Made by a program: the position numbers and the translations under genes. From Microglena sp. YARC (Eukaryota; Chlorophyta; Chlorophyceae; Chlamydomonadales; Chlamydomonadaceae), in contig CM039464.1 of assembly GCA_022414725.1 (NCBI GenBank), forward strand, positions 10,458,038 through 10,522,037: DNA of 64,000 bases, read 5' to 3'. Shown one piece after another: positions 41,446 through 54,715 of this stretch; the first letter of the stretch is position 1, and each line of letters starts with the position of its first letter. Below the pieces are notes generated by a model. The model saw nothing but the letters and a program-made list of their open reading frames with translations, was not told the DNA's origin and made no database searches.

Positions 41446-42175
41446 GTTTTTAAACACCACCACTAGCATCATTGCAGCCATACTTCTGTGTGTGTGAATT
41501 CTTATTTCTCACAAGACACTTCGATTGTGCTTGAACGTAAACTTGGTCCAGCCTTTATATAAGGCTGCTCGCCATCATCGGCAGTAACAGTAGTTGAGGG
41601 GTTAACAACAACAAATTGTGCTCAGGATCAGTGGAGAAATATGTGTTGGAAATTCTCAAATAGCGTTCAACACCCCTGGTGTTATTTGTGCATTCATATA
41701 TTATAATCACGGTGCATCCAACAAGCCTGCGGCTCGGCTCATGGGTCCGGGTCGCCGCTCCGGATCGCTGAATTGCCTCGGGAGACCCACCTCCTGGGGT
41801 GAAAGTCCTTTCACAAGTTAAAAGGGCGCAAGCAAAGTATCAAGTATGCGGGTGCTTGCTAAGCATACTGACCAGGGAGTCTTAAGGGGTGCATGCCGCA
41901 AAAAAACATATCAGGTATGCAAAAAGCATACGGATCGGCACATGGGCAAAGCATGCGAAAACATACGGGTGCTTGCTAGACATACAGACCAGGGAGTCTA
42001 AGGGGTGTGTCTGAGTTCCTGATAGGGTGCATGAGACAGCACACACATACAGCCTGGAAGTGTTCCAAGGTCCATACAAGCTGGGTGTGTGACAGAGAAA
42101 CCAAAGCATATCGTGCTAAGCATCAGGATAAAGCCCCAAGAAAACAAATCTCATTATACGCAAATAGCATACGAC
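41367..42175. other. Non-coding: C-run/(CA)n microsatellite and diverged repeats
   Basis: A C17-type run and (AC)n at 41,397-41,440. From 41,830 on, two or three diverged copies of a motif (GTGCTTGCTAAGCATACTGACCAGGGAGTC-like, in pieces at 41,860, 41,970 and 42,210) lead into the 2.76-kb duplication. No gene seen. Confidence 0.6.
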
Positions 42176-44936
42176 TTTGCTTATGGGCGCACACAAAATA
42201 TACAGTACAATATGTGTGCTTGTCAAGCATACTGATGAGGGAGTCAAGGGGTGCCTGCCACAGCAAGCACATGGAAGTGTTCATATGGACGTGGTGTGCT
42301 AAACCAATAGCAGGGATCAAATGCCCATATAAGCTGGGTGTGTGGCAGAGAAAACTGAGAAGTCCATAGAACGAAGCTGGGGATTATGCCATAAAGAGGA
42401 GAAAGAAAGTGCCCAGAGGATAAAGAAAGCAGCCAGTTTAGAAAGGCAATGAACCAGGACCTAACCAAAGTAGTGACGACACTAGGGGGTGCAGGTAACA
42501 GGCGGAACACTATGTATGTATGTACGTATGATTGGTGTGTGTGTGTTGATGCAGTCCAGGGGTAGGCCAAATAGGCTAAAGGGACTTGCCGAACCGAGAC
42601 AGGAGGGGCTAAAACGAAAAAGCACTGATGAACTGAACCCCAAACAATAGTTTTACCGACGAGGCCTTGAATTCTTGCTACAGTAAAACTTGAATTCTAC
42701 GATAATAATTGACCTTGTGAGAATGGATCCAAGTATCCAACCAACTTCAGTAGGGCTCCAATTTTGTAGGTTGCGTACGATCTGTAATCAGATCAAAGTA
42801 AAGCAATGGCAACCCCAGTGTGCCGTCGGACCCATTGCTTTTCTTTTCAGCTACCAGCAGCAGCTGCTAGATAGCTCCCCTGGCTTGCTATCCAGCCAAG
42901 CCAACAGCAACATAGTGCATCTGGAAGGTGACATAATCATCTTTCCAGTGTTTGTTTAACAGTTGTGACTGGTTGTGAAAGGAATTTCACCCCAGGAGAT
43001 GGGTCTCCCGACACAAACCAGCTACACCGAAGATTCAGTATGAATGGCTTTGCCACTCCTACAAAAGAGTACCGACCCTCGACCAAGCGAACATTCACCA
43101 CGGTAGGCAAGCTCCCTGCCATGGTCGTTAGAGGCGGAGCCAAGCAGACATAACTAGTTGTGCTGTTGACAACTTAGGGATTACCCCAGTGGCTGGCTCA
43201 GGGAGCTGCCTAGAAGGTGCTGCTAGTAGCTGAGAAGAAAAACTTTAGTCAGACCACTCTGTCACCTTGTGGCAATAGATGTAAACAACAACGGCAGGGC
43301 TCCCATTATCTTGGTGGAATAGACCATGTAATCTAACCAGACCCCCTGTGTGATTGCATCAAACATAGTTGCGATCATTGGTACAATTAATATCATCATT
43401 ATTGGTGGTTGATCCCAGTGCAGCAAACAGGCTGGCCCCCTCAACCTCACGCCTCGTAATAAGGCGTACTATATATTCATTTATCATCATTGTCATTACC
43501 AATATAATGAGGGGAAGTCTGAAGGCAGACGTTTCACCACGCGATGTGGACTCTTTAAACATAATAAATGTCGAATGGCACTCAACATACACCTTTGGTA
43601 GGACGTAGGGTATTAAGGGTTGTTCAAACTCTTACGGTTGACTTGTCAAACACAGATTTGGGAGGATCTGTTACGGTATTCACGTAGAGTGTACTCTACA
43701 CAGGCGCTGCTGTGGTCCAGGGCAGGGTACTTCAGGAGGACCCCCCAGCGCTGCTGCCTGGGATGCAACCAAGTGTATAGCCAGCGTCCTGCGACACAAC
43801 GGACCCTTCCTTCTAGTCAATGGACCCTCCCCATGTTGCGTTCTTCGACGGTCCCTTCGAAGCTGCGTCTGCGACGTAGGACGCAGCGTCATGAACAAGC
43901 CTGGCAGGCAGTCTCATGTGGATACTGCTAATGGTCAATACCATGGGGGGGGGGGGGGGGGGCTTAGTGCCTGGTCTACCTGGCGCTGCTTCGGTACAGG
44001 GGCCAATCCCAGAAAGGCAGGCTTCTGACAATGATGCAGCAGCCTACCGCATGGGATATATAGCACGCTAGGGAATTGCAAGCAAGGGGAGCTGCCTAGA
44101 AGCTGGTTGGTGGGTGGGTTAGGGTTGAGGGTCTGGGGGGAGCAGGGAATATCTAGGCATGCTACCCTGTGTGAAAGGAGACTCATAAATGTGTGCATGC
44201 GTCCATGCAACAACACATCCTTACACCAATGCCACCATGGCATCGATCCACAACATTGGGTGATTGCTATGCTACTGGGTGATTTGGTGACTGCTCTGGG
44301 TGATTGCTATGCTATTGGGTGATTGGGTGACTGCTCTGTTTCATTTGTCAACCTGTCCACCATGGCATCCATCCATCCACAACACTGCATGAGTAAACGG
44401 CCCAAATCAAGGCTCTGCCTCATTCCACTAGGTCTATCCCAATGGATGCATTCAGCAGACATGCACCATGCACAGTGACAGAGTGTCCATGTACCTTCCC
44501 CTAGGGCTGCAGAAGCGGGCCCTTCTTCCACACCGTTCCACAGCTTCGATATCGTTGTCATACGCCAGTGCGCTCCCTTTTTGGCGGAGCCCCCCCTTCT
44601 GTGGGATGGGAGACCCCTGGTTACCCATTTGTCCGTTTGTGCGGCCGAAAAATTGAAGTCTGACACGTCATCCAACTGTCTCATAACTAACTGGCTTCAG
44701 TCAATTCCAATCCGTTGCCACATGTCGTTCCTTTGCCAACTGACTCCGCCATTTTTCCACAACGCTGCATAGGACTTGTTTCCTGGGCATTGGAGGCCTC
44801 TTTCTGAATACCGCAGGCATCTGAAGTATTGGCTTGGCTTTTTGGCCAGCATGCGGTTGGAGCCCAAATCAGACAAAAACACGTCCAGCATATGTTTCAA
44901 AATAACCCCGTTCAAAAAGGCTGCAAATAAATGCTT
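42176..44936 (+). repeat. 2.76-kb tandem duplication, unit 1
   Basis: Nearly identical to 44,937-47,694, offset 2,761 bp. It contains no convincing gene: ORFs of up to ~150 codons (e.g. 42,690-42,959) differ between the units through single-base indels and match nothing I know. It holds a MITE (42,839-43,245), a long G-run (43,945-43,962) and TTTGGCGGAGCCCCC-type dispersed sequence (44,581). Confidence 0.93.
42839..43245. mobile_element. MITE-like element, family M1 (copy in duplication unit 1)
   Basis: Imperfect ~50-bp terminal inverted repeats: left TTTTCTTTTCAGCTACCAGC, then AGCTCCCCTGGCTTGC; right GGCTGGCTCAGGGAGCTGCC, then TAGCTGAGAAGAAAAAC. No ORF with a transposase. The same element recurs at about 45,600-46,007 in unit 2, and a shorter relative is at 58,117-58,319. 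Confidence 0.6.
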
Positions 44937-47694
44937 TTTGCTTATGGGCGCACACAAAATATACAGTACAATATGTGTGCTTGTCAAGCATACTGATGAG
45001 GGAGTCAAGGGGTGCCTGCCACAGCAAGCACATGGAAGTGTTCATATGGACGTGGTGTGCTAAACCAATAGCAGGGATCAAATGCCCATATAAGCTGGGT
45101 GTGTGGCAGAGAAAACTGAGAAGTCCATAGAACGAAGCTGGGGATTATGCCATAAAGAGGAGAAAGAAAGTGCCCAGAGGATAAAGAAAGCAGCCAGTTT
45201 AGAAAGGCAATGAACCAGGACCTAACCAAAGTAGTGACGACACTAGGGGGTGCAGGTAACAGGCGGAACACTATGTATGTATGTACGTATGATTGGTGTG
45301 TGTGTGTTGATGCAGTCCAGGGGTAGGCCAAATAGGCTAAAGGGACTTGCCGAACCGAGACAGGAGGGGCTAAAACGAAAAAGCACTGATGAACTGAACC
45401 CCAAACAATAGTTTTACCGACGAGGCCTTGAATTCTTGCTACAGTAAAACTTGAATTCTACGATAATAATTGACCTTGTGAGAATGGATCCAAGTATCCA
45501 ACCAACTTCAGTAGGGCTCCAATTTTGTAGGTTGCGTACGATCTGTAATCAGATCAAAGTAAAGCAATGGCAACCCCAGTGTGCCGTCGGACCCATTGCT
45601 TTTCTTTTCAGCTACCAGCAGCAGCTGCTAGATAGCTCCCCTGGCTTGCTATCCAGCCAAGCCAACAGCAACATAGTGCATCTGGAAGGTGACATAATCA
45701 TCTTTCCAGTGTTTGTTTTAACAGTTGTGACTGGTTGTGAAAGGAATTTCACCCCAGGAGATGGGTCTCCCGACACAAACCAGCTACACCGAAGATTCAG
45801 TATGAATGGCTTTGCCACTCCTACAAAAGAGTACCGACCCTCGACCAAGCGAACATTCACCACGGTAGGCAAGCTCCCTGCCATGGTCGTTAGAGGCGGA
45901 GCCAAGCAGACATAACTAGTTGTGCTGTTGACAACTTAGGGATTACCCCAGTGGCTGGCTCAGGGAGCTGCCTAGAAGGTGCTGCTAGTAGCTGAGAAGA
46001 AAAACTTTAGTCAGACCACTCTGTCACCTTGTGGCAATAGATGTAAACAACAACGGCAGGGCTCCCATTATCTTGGTGGAATAGACCATGTAATCTAACC
46101 AGACCCCCTGTGTGATTGCATCAAACATAGTTGCGATCATTGGTACAATTAATATCATCATTATTGGTGGTTGATCCCAGTGCAGCAAACAGGCTGGCCC
46201 CCTCAACCTCACGCCTCGTAATAAGGCGTACTATATATTCATTTATCATCATTGTCATTACCAATATAATGAGGGGAAGTCTGAAGGCAGACGTTTCACC
46301 ACGCGATGTGGACTCTTTAAACATAATAAATGTCGAATGGCACTCAACATACACCTTTGGTAGGACGTAGGGTATTAAGGGTTGTTCAAACTCTTACGGT
46401 TGACTTGTCAAACACAGATTTGGGAGGATCTGTTACGGTATTCACGTAGAGTGTACTCTACACAGGCGCTGCTGTGGTCCAGGGCAGGGTACTTCAGGAG
46501 GACCCCCAGCGCTGCTGCCTGGGATGCAACCAAGTGTATAGCCAGCGTCCTGCGACACAACGGACCCTTCCTTCTAGTCAATGGACCCTCCCCATGTTGC
46601 GTTCTTCGACGGTCCCTTCGAAGCTGCGTCTGCGACGTAGGACGCAGCGTCATGAACAAGCCTGGCAGGCAGTCTCATGTGGATACTGCTAATGGTCAAT
46701 ACCATGGGGGGGGGGGGGGGCTTAGTGCCTGGTCTACCTGGCGCTGCTTCGGTACAGGGGCCAATCCCAGAAAGGCAGGCTTCTGACAATGATGCAGCAG
46801 CCTACCGCATGGGATATATAGCACGCTAGGGAATTGCAAGCAAGGGGAGCTGCCTAGAAGCTGGTTGGTGGGTGGGTTAGGGTTGAGGGTCTGGGGGGGA
46901 GCAGGGAATATCTAGGCATGCTACCCTGTGTGAAAGGAGACTCATAAATGTGTGCATGCGTCCATGCAACAACACATCCTTACACCAATGCCACCATGGC
47001 ATCGATCCACAACATTGGGTGATTGCTATGCTACTGGGTGATTTGGTGACTGCTCTGGGTGATTGCTATGCTATTGGGTGATTGGGTGACTGCTCTGTTT
47101 CATTTGTCAACCTGTCCACCATGGCATCCATCCATCCACAACACTGCATGAGTAAACGGCCCAAATCAAGGCTCTGCCTCATTCCACTAGGTCTATCCCA
47201 ATGGATGCATTCAGCAGACATGCACCATGCACAGTGACAGAGTGTCCATGTACCTTCCCCTAGGGCTGCAGAAGCGGGCCCTTCTTCCACACCGTTCCAC
47301 AGCTTCGATATCGTTGTCATACGCCAGTGCGCTCCCTTTTTGGCGGAGCCCCCCCTTCTGTGGGATGGGAGACCCCTGGGTTACCCATTTGTCCGTTTGT
47401 GCGGCCGAAAAATTGAAGTCTGACACGTCATCCAACTGTCTCATAACTAACTGGCTTCAGTCAATTCCAATCCGTTGCCACATGTCGTTCCTTTGCCAAC
47501 TGACTCCGCCATTTTTCCACAACGCTGCATAGGACTTGTTTCCTGGGCATTGGAGGCCTCTTTCTGAATACCGCAGGCATCTGAAGTATTGGCTTGGCTT
47601 TTTGGCCAGCATGCGGTTGGAGCCCAAATCAGACAAAAACACGTCCAGCATATGTTTCAAAATAACCCCGTTCAAAAAGGCTGCAAATAAATGC
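44937..47694 (+). repeat. 2.76-kb tandem duplication, unit 2
   Basis: Second unit, starting at the same TTTGCTTATGGGCGCAC and ending CTGCAAATAAATGC. Differences from unit 1 are mainly homopolymer lengths (the G-run at 46,706 is shorter; one T more at 45,717). The near-identity means a recent event or gene conversion. Confidence 0.93.
45600..46007. mobile_element. MITE-like element, family M1 (copy in duplication unit 2)
   Basis: Second copy by segmental duplication, same ends as 42,839-43,245. Confidence 0.6.
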
Positions 47695-49677
47695 GGTTTA
47701 AAAGATAGCCTTGCAAATCCGTTACAGCCTTCGAATTACTCAAATTTAAAGGACGTTCGTGTACTGTAGAGTGCAGAATGCAATCATGCACTTGTTTAAT
47801 GAGAAAGTTGAAAGAAGTGTCCAGGTGATGTTATCAAATAGCCTATGCAAGTAAACATGGTCTTCCTTGCACTGTCTACAAGCCACTTTCTATTTGATAT
47901 CATCAGATCTGAAATTGACAGTTGCTGCTGCATGGGCCGAAACCACTGAGAACCTATCTCGTCACTGCATGGTGCATCATGCTCCCAATGCGATTCCCAG
48001 CGCACAATTCCTACCTCGGTCCCCAACCATGGAGATCCCTACTCGTCCCTGCACCATGCAAGCTCCCGATGCGAAGTCAATATTTAGAATGCCCATGCGC
48101 ACAACAGTCAACTTACGGAAGTTGCCGTTGTTGCTCATGGCCGAAGCTAGATTATAAATATAGCAGCCCATTCCTCCTGAAACCAAAGGGAATCCCTAAT
48201 CGTCCCTGCGTAGCGGACCATGCATGCTCTCGATGCGATGTAAAGGCTAAGGAAACCGCTGCGCACACTATTTTGTGTACAGAAGCTGCATTTGTTGATC
48301 ATAGCCGAAGCTATTCCTACCGATGGGATTTCCGCTCGAATGGGCAATCAAAACCAGGTCAAAATCATCTATAACCAGCAGCTGCCAACTAGGGTCGAGT
48401 CAGACTTAGGGCGGCTATTAGGGTTCAGTTGTCGCACGGACTACGGACTGGGGCTATAAAATGAGAGAGACCAGGCCCATAGATGTGCCACCAATCGGTA
48501 GCGTCGGCCATCGTGCAGGCCTCCGAGAAGGACGTCGATCAAGAATGGTCTTCCAGTGGTAGCCGCTTTCGTCCAGGTCTATCGGGGTGAGTGTTGCGCT
48601 GCTGTTCCAGGTCGCGCTTTGCCATTTGCTATCTCTATCTTGATAGGAGGGAAAAGATGACATCCTATTTGTCGCCCCAGTCTTATTGATCCCTTAGCCG
48701 GGAACATTCATGCAGAGTGACTGCGTTTTTACGCCCTGATCCCTCCTAGTCCTATCCATTGCATAGTAGCATGATCTGGTATTTTCCCTGTGCACTCTCC
48801 TTTTTGCCTGATCTCAGTGACCCTGTTGGTGATACACCGGTCTCAGTTCGCACGTTCCCTTGGCACGATCGAGGATGCTACTCCTGAAGGAGGTGCAAGA
48901 AGCCCTCATGGACTTGCGCGAATGTCCTCGTATGCCTGCTCAGGTTCTTAGCCGCCTCCTAACGAGCCTCCATAATCCTATCCTTGCATCGCCCATGTTA
49001 GCATTCACCTGCCTTCTTTACCCTGGCGCCTTGCGAACTGCATTTCCCATCGGGCTCGCTAGTCCAGCGTCCTGTTTGGCGAGAAAGGCTATGAAGAGAA
49101 CTTCCCCCAATGATCGACTATGATTCAATACTTTTGTCAGGGACTTCTTAACAGGGGGTCCCCAAGCCAGTATACCTGAGCCTTCTTCTCGTGCACCTTA
49201 ATCTTAACAAACGCATGCTTGCAGTCATCGCACTTGCTCACCTGCCTCTGATATGCTTGACTTGGGAGCGACGATCATTCATTGGCCAGTGTCCCTATGC
49301 ACATCTAAGTTGCCAAACGAGAACCATGTCCTCTGCTTCATGCAGCCTGATCAATTTACGTTCATGCTCTGTTTCCTGTCCCTTGGCTCAATAATCATTG
49401 CATGCAAACATCATTCACATGTTTTATTCCTGCTCCATTCTGGCGCAGCGCTGTGATACCCGAATGAAAAAAATCTCCAGATTTTTTGCAGAGGGATTAG
49501 CCCCATTAAAATGTCCGTCCGTCCGTTAGTTAGTCCGTGTGTCACAAACCAAATTTTCAGGTTTTATGAAAAACATAATAAAGTTTAACATTCTATATTT
49601 TTGACGAATTATTAGACTTATTTATACCTGACAAATTCTGACAAGAGCACATATGCGCATCGCAATTCATGAAAAGG
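47695..49677. other. Non-coding stretch, no gene recognised
   Basis: 47,940-48,360 holds three diverged direct repeats (CACTGCATGGTGCATCATGC / CCCTGCACCATGCAAGC / GACCATGCATGCTCTCGATG with AATCCCTA or ATTCCTA spacers). An ORF at 48,860-49,123 (87 codons) has no recognisable feature. (GTCC)n occurs at 49,513-49,540. Confidence 0.5.
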
Positions 49678-50450
49678 AGCTCAGGTTGGGCCAAATAGCT
49701 ACAATTAACGGTTAATAATTTGATTTCAGGGTGTTTTGAGCTAACATTTCAAATTTGAACCACTTCAACAAGTGCGCAAACAAAGGTTTGGGAGCAGAAT
49801 TGTCATCAAAAATTGGAGGCGAAACATGTAAGCATCAAAATGGACGAAACATTCCCTCGGGCACTTATGCTAAACTTAGCCCACAGACCCCACCTCAGGG
49901 CCGTGCGTGGGGCAGGGGCAGGGGGCAGGGGCAGGGGGCTGTGGCAAGCCACGCCACCTGCCGCCGGCCAAAAGCCCGTTCAGCAGGACGGGATATACCG
50001 TTCACGTCTGGGCTTGGCCGAAACATGCAATACCTTGAACAAATTCCGTAAAATCAACCAGACACCTGATTGGCCTCATTTTTCTTGCATCAGATTCTTA
50101 AGAAAAGTCAATCTACATAAATGCATTTCATTACATTACAGAAACGTTCAATACTGCTTAAAAATCAACAACCCTCCAACAACTCTCTTTTTCGTCACCT
50201 TATAGTGAACAATGCTAAATCATCAATCGATCCATTGGAATTCAATTAATTTAAAGCCTCCAGGCGCCCTTCAAATTTAATCCAAAACGAATTGATACAA
50301 TTTAAAGCAATTATATGCATTCAAATCACGGTAATTAAATTAGATGGAAAGGAATAAATCGAATTAAAATACAATTCAATTCAATTAATTAAAATACATT
50401 GAATTAAGGATCGGATTCATTTCACATGACGCGCCTCCAGGCGCCCTTAA
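49678..50450 (+). repeat. Dispersed repeat D1, copy 1
   Basis: Diverged match to 52,397-53,130. It starts GCTCAGGTTGGGCCAAATAG, includes GCAAGCCACGCCACCTGCCG and GTAAAATCAACCAGACACCT, a long A/T-rich AATTAAATTGAATT stretch, and ends CGCGCCTCCAGGCGCCCTT. An extra CTCCAGGCGCCCTT lies inside at 50,257. No ORF; probably a non-autonomous element. Confidence 0.75.
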
Positions 50451-50559
50451 TGATAAAAGGATTCTTGCTAGAGTTACTTAGATATTCTGGAATATCATTG
50501 CCGATACACCCCCTTGGCTGTCTGAGCGCTAACCTGTCCTCTCCTATCCTTCTCTGCAG

Positions 50560-50591
50560 GTGTGTGGTTGTGGGTGAGCCTCACAACTCAG
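50560..50591 (+). other. Candidate 32-bp microexon
   Basis: TTCTCTGCAG (acceptor with a pyrimidine tract) is followed by 32 bp and CAG/GTGAGT, a textbook donor. One frame reads CVVVGEPHNS. There are no flanking exons that I can join to it, so this may be chance. Confidence 0.2.
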
Positions 50592-51779
50592 GTGAGTCTT
50601 GGTGCATATGAATAGTGCCCCCTGTCCCTTGTGCTGATTGCCTTCTCATCTGTCTTCTGTTGGTAAATCATGAACTCCATGTACGAGGGCGTGGAAAAAG
50701 TTATGCTTTGGCCCCACAATGGCCAAGGGATCGTTCCCCCATGCTAAAGCAATTTTAGGTGCATGAGGACTGATCAAATTCTCATGTACTTAGATGCTTC
50801 GCTATCCCACCCACAGTTATATGAGGAATGGGACACGAGTATCATACATTTCAACTCCTGAATAATATGAACTTGAACAGAACGTTGTGCATGCTTTAAA
50901 GATTACATATCCTATTCCCCTGAACTCAGCACAATTTAATTTAATAGGTCGCTGTCTCCTTGTTCACTGCCTGTTGCCTGATGGGGTTCTAAAGGCATTC
51001 ATTTCTGTCTCAATTAGAGCATGACTTTATTAGTGCATATGTTTGCTTTCATTGTTTGTTCATGTGTGTCCTGTCTTTCTGGCAATGATTATATTATTGA
51101 GGCTGTTTCTGATATAATGATTACACTCTCAACGAAATCGACTTCTCCTTCCACTGAGCCATCCTTTCATATGCATCCATTTACCTGCCTGCCTGTATTG
51201 TGCATACGTCTGCCTAGGATGAACTTTACCGATATGGTGCCCATGTTAGTGCTGGGTCCCTGCTCGTCAGGACCGAACCTACCCAGTTCTCTCATTGATT
51301 ATGGTGCATATGGTGCAGCTTAAGCTGCGGTCTGAGGCAATCCTCCACTGTGAGCTTAGCTGTGCACCGACGCCCCCATTTGACATGCATGCTAACTCCA
51401 CGCTGTAATTATAGGATTATTATGTGTTCTCATGTTTCCCCTTAATACCTAATGCCTATTAACCTCGGGACTTGGGTAATTAATTTCACAGTGATGCGTA
51501 CAAAGCGCCTGCGACTCCTGCACTCGCATACGATGTCACAGTCCTTTCACTTGATTATCGCCTCTACATGGATAGCGACGAAGGTACATCAGCTGTACTG
51601 CCGGACGAGCACAACAGATGCGCTAGGGAACCTTAGGGTTCGCCGTACTAAGTGCTCGGCCGCACCAACTGACGTTTGCAAATGGCAGGCACCTCGAAAA
51701 TCTTGAAATACAGGCACTTCCACTCCAGGGATATGCATAAGGATTTGGGCATAAACATTAAAAATCGTGGCACTGATGC

Positions 51780-51945
51780 CCAGGTGTAGAATTTGGGGAT
51801 TGTTTAAATATATTATGTAGATATATACATAATATGTATGTATACAGTTACATAATATGTGTAAACATAATATATATACATAATCATAATATATATATAT
51901 ATATATACATAATACACACATAATATATATATTATTGGAGAGAGG
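51780..51945. repeat. AT-rich microsatellite (TATA/ACATAATA)
   Basis: TATATACATAATATGTATG-type repeats with a pure (TA)n core near 51,885-51,907; non-coding. Confidence 0.85.
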
Positions 51946-52057
51946 GGTGTTTGAGGAGGGGAGGGAGGGCTTGGTGGCTGGGATGATATCAGCATCAACA
52001 ATGAGCATGAAGGAAGCCTTCTTAGGGTCGGTATAGATCTGAAGGAGTTTAACTTCG
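51930..52057 (-). other. Candidate coding exon, unknown protein
   Basis: On the minus strand an open frame reads VKLLQIYTDPKKASFMLIVD, then ADIIPATKPSLPS. The D-A-D after a hydrophobic strand recalls glycosyltransferases, but the stretch is too short to assign. A possible acceptor (CTACACAG) lies at its 5' side (52,077-52,084). It runs into AT repeats on its 3' side. Confidence 0.2.
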
Positions 52058-52396
52058 ACCAGACGAGGTGGTGCTGTGTAGCACAGGTTGCAAACTAGTA
52101 AGTCAGCTTTGGCCCGGGACCTCGGTCACACTAAACCTACACTCTAGACCCCGCCAAAATTGCCTCCCGAGGGCACCAACAGGGTTACACACACCGCACA
52201 CAAACAACCCTAGTTACCCCCCCTCCATGGTTACAGCAGGGTTACCCATCCCCAGCCACCAGCAGATCCCTCGGTCCAATTGGTCCAATCCAACACACGC
52301 CCTTGTTTCAGACTTGGCCAGTGTCATCCCCACATCCTCCCAAACCCCGGTCACGTGACACAACTTCACCAGACTCCACTTTCGACTGACGAAAAA

Positions 52397-53130
52397 GGTA
52401 CTCAGGTCGGCCCAAATAGCTACAATTAACAATTTAACAATTAACATTTAACAATTAACAATTTGACTAAAGTTTGTTTGGAGGTGACATTTTTAATTTT
52501 AACCACCTACATGTGCGTATACCGTACATCAGTTTGGGAGCAGAATTATCGCAAAGATGAGAGGTGAAACATGCAAGCATCACAATGGATGAAAGATTCT
52601 CACAGGGCCGTGTGCTGTAATCAGCCCACGGACCCCACCTCGGGGCCGTGCAGGGTCAGGGGCACCGGGCGGGGGCAGGGTCAAGCCACGCCACCTGCCG
52701 CTGGCCAAAAACCCGTTCAGGAGGACGGGACATACTGTTCACGTCTGGGCCGTGCAAAACCTTGTACAAAATCCGTAAAATCAACCAGACACCTGATTGG
52801 TCTCGTTTTCCTTGCATCAAATTCTTATAAATAAAGCCAATCTTCTTACATGCATTGCATTACATTACTGAAACGTTCAATACTGCATAAAAATCAACAA
52901 CCCTTTAAAAACTCCCTTTTTCATCACTTAATAGTTAACAACGCTGAAGCATCTATCGATTCAATGAAATTCGATTACATCAAATTAAATTAAATCCGAT
53001 GCGAATTCGTAAAAATTAAAGCAATTAAATGCATTCAAATCACGTTGGTTAAATTTAATTGAATGGAATAAAATTGAATTCAGAATCGATGTCATTTCAT
53101 GCGGGACGCGCCTCCAGGCGCCCTTCATTG
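52397..53130 (+). repeat. Dispersed repeat D1, copy 2
   Basis: Counterpart of 49,678-50,450. GCTACAATTAACAATTTAAC expands into a short tandem at 52,425-52,465; then GGTCAAGCCACGCCACCTGC, and the end CGCGCCTCCAGGCGCCCTTC. Confidence 0.75.
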
Positions 53131-53854
53131 TGTGTGCTCTCCTGTAAGTCCGACAGGTACGACTACATCTTAGAATATATATATAGATATAGCTGGATGT
53201 AGTAATATAATACATGGGCGGTAGATATAGTAGGTTGTCTCACAAAATCCTTTCGTTTGCAATAAAGATTACCCCAAGGACTCTATATTCGAATTTATAT
53301 GCCACTAATTTGGCTCGCTTCATGCTCGAGTTTGGATATCACTGTGGACTCCTTTGGATATCTAATGGGGGCTTTTGGTGGGCGCCGGCATTATGACGTA
53401 TATTTCTACTTTGCGTGAGTGTCCGAGCGTGCAACCTTGCCATGTTGCTTAGTTCAAGCCTAACGGAAAGATGCGATAGTATGTGGCTGGCGTGATCTGT
53501 GTTTCCATCCCATGTCATGACCAGGTCTGCAGAGCATGCATGATCAACATGCTGCAGTGCCACATTTGGGTGTCGAAGCTCAAACGAGGTCTCAAGTCAG
53601 TAGACACCCCACTCTAACTTTGGTGATCAGATGGAAACATGCCGGATCAAGGTTGCTATCCCATGCTTGTTATGCACTGTAGGCATTATTGTAGGAAAAT
53701 ACCTTGGTGGTGCCAATAATGGGTTATGTTTGGGTGTTCATTTGTAGCAGAAAAAATCTGCTAATAATGAAGCTGCAATTTTCATAAAGCTTAGCTTAGA
53801 TATTCAACACACACGTCTCCTTGGGCATGATCTACTAATGTAGCACAAGCCCAA
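53131..53854. other. No gene recognised
   Basis: Only short, unremarkable ORFs; a TATATATAGATATAG stretch at 53,176-53,192. Confidence 0.4.
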
Positions 53855-53882
53855 AACCTTGGTGGAGGAATCTTTTTTGAAT

Positions 53883-54715
53883 TGAAATTGAAATTGTTAC
53901 ATCCGTAGGCTTGGCTTTAAACGCCTCAGATACCAGAAATGGTTCGCAGCCAGCAGCAATGATGAGAATGGCTTGATTCCCTTTACATCCGCCTTACATA
54001 AGCAGGATCGGATTCATTCTATAGCACAGTTTAGAATGGGTTCCCATTGGCTGATCACAGAAAGAATGAGGGTGGTGGATAGAGCATACATCCCTCGTTC
54101 AATGAGACACTGTCAAATGTGTGGGTTCCAAAAACATGAGGATGAAATGCATATGTTAGAGTGCCCTTTTTATAATGATATTCGCCTCCGCTACCAGAAG
54201 CTGTTTACAGATATTTATAGGCATGTCCATGAGGATACCGACTTAACCGTATGGAATGTGGAATTCTGCGATTCCGCATTCAGAACCTTTATGCATGGAA
54301 ATGGCACTAAGACATTTTGGAGCAACCTAGCCGACTATCTTTCTACTTGTAGAAGAGCAAGACAGGAAGCCCTGGACTACTTAGTGGCACCGTAATTTAT
54401 TATCAATTTTTTTCTTCTTCTTGTGACTTCTCATTTGTTAGCTTCTTACCTCCGCCACTGTAAGTGGTTGAGATCTGGGTCCTGCTCTAGGGGGTTTCAT
54501 ACCTACGCCACCAAAACGGTGGTTGGGAGTTTGGTTTGTTTGTCCTCGACACACCCCTGATGTAATGGGGTTTTTTGCTTTGTGGGTGCTTTTTCTTTTT
54601 GTTTAAAGCACAGTGTCTCATACACCCTCGCGGTGTCAAGTAGACTTTAACACGTAATGTAATGTAATCCGTGTAATACAGTTACTCACAGGACGTGAAG
54701 TTAAGGGGGGGGGGG
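53883..54715 (+). mobile_element. Non-LTR (LINE) retrotransposon fragment with 28-bp target-site duplication
   Basis: The 28 bp at 53,855-53,882 are repeated exactly at 54,716-54,743, as expected for target-primed insertion. The insert begins TGAAATTGAAATTGTTACATC. It holds the C-terminal coding part described separately and ends with TAATGTAATGTAATCC, ACAGGACGTGAAGTTAAGG and a G-run. Confidence 0.82.
53899..54395 (+). pseudogene. LINE reverse-transcriptase C-terminal zinc-knuckle region
   Basis: The frame is open from about 53,899 (RLGFKRLRYQKWFAA) to the TAA at 54,395. FRMGSHWLITERMR is followed by a zinc knuckle RHCQMCGFQKHEDEMHMLEC (C-x2-C-x9-H-x3-C) and P-F-Y-N-D-I-R, the zf-RVT pattern at the end of many non-LTR RTs. 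The endonuclease and RT domains are absent, so it is 5'-truncated or an internal deletion derivative. Confidence 0.75.

Noticed and set aside
41720..41830. Possible tRNA or structured RNA in a GC-rich stretch
   Set aside because: No cloverleaf with a T-loop/anticodon arrangement could be traced by eye.
42690..42959. ORF inside the 2.76-kb duplication as a gene (also 45,451-45,915)
   Set aside because: The reading frame length changes between two nearly identical units through a single T, and it spans a MITE.
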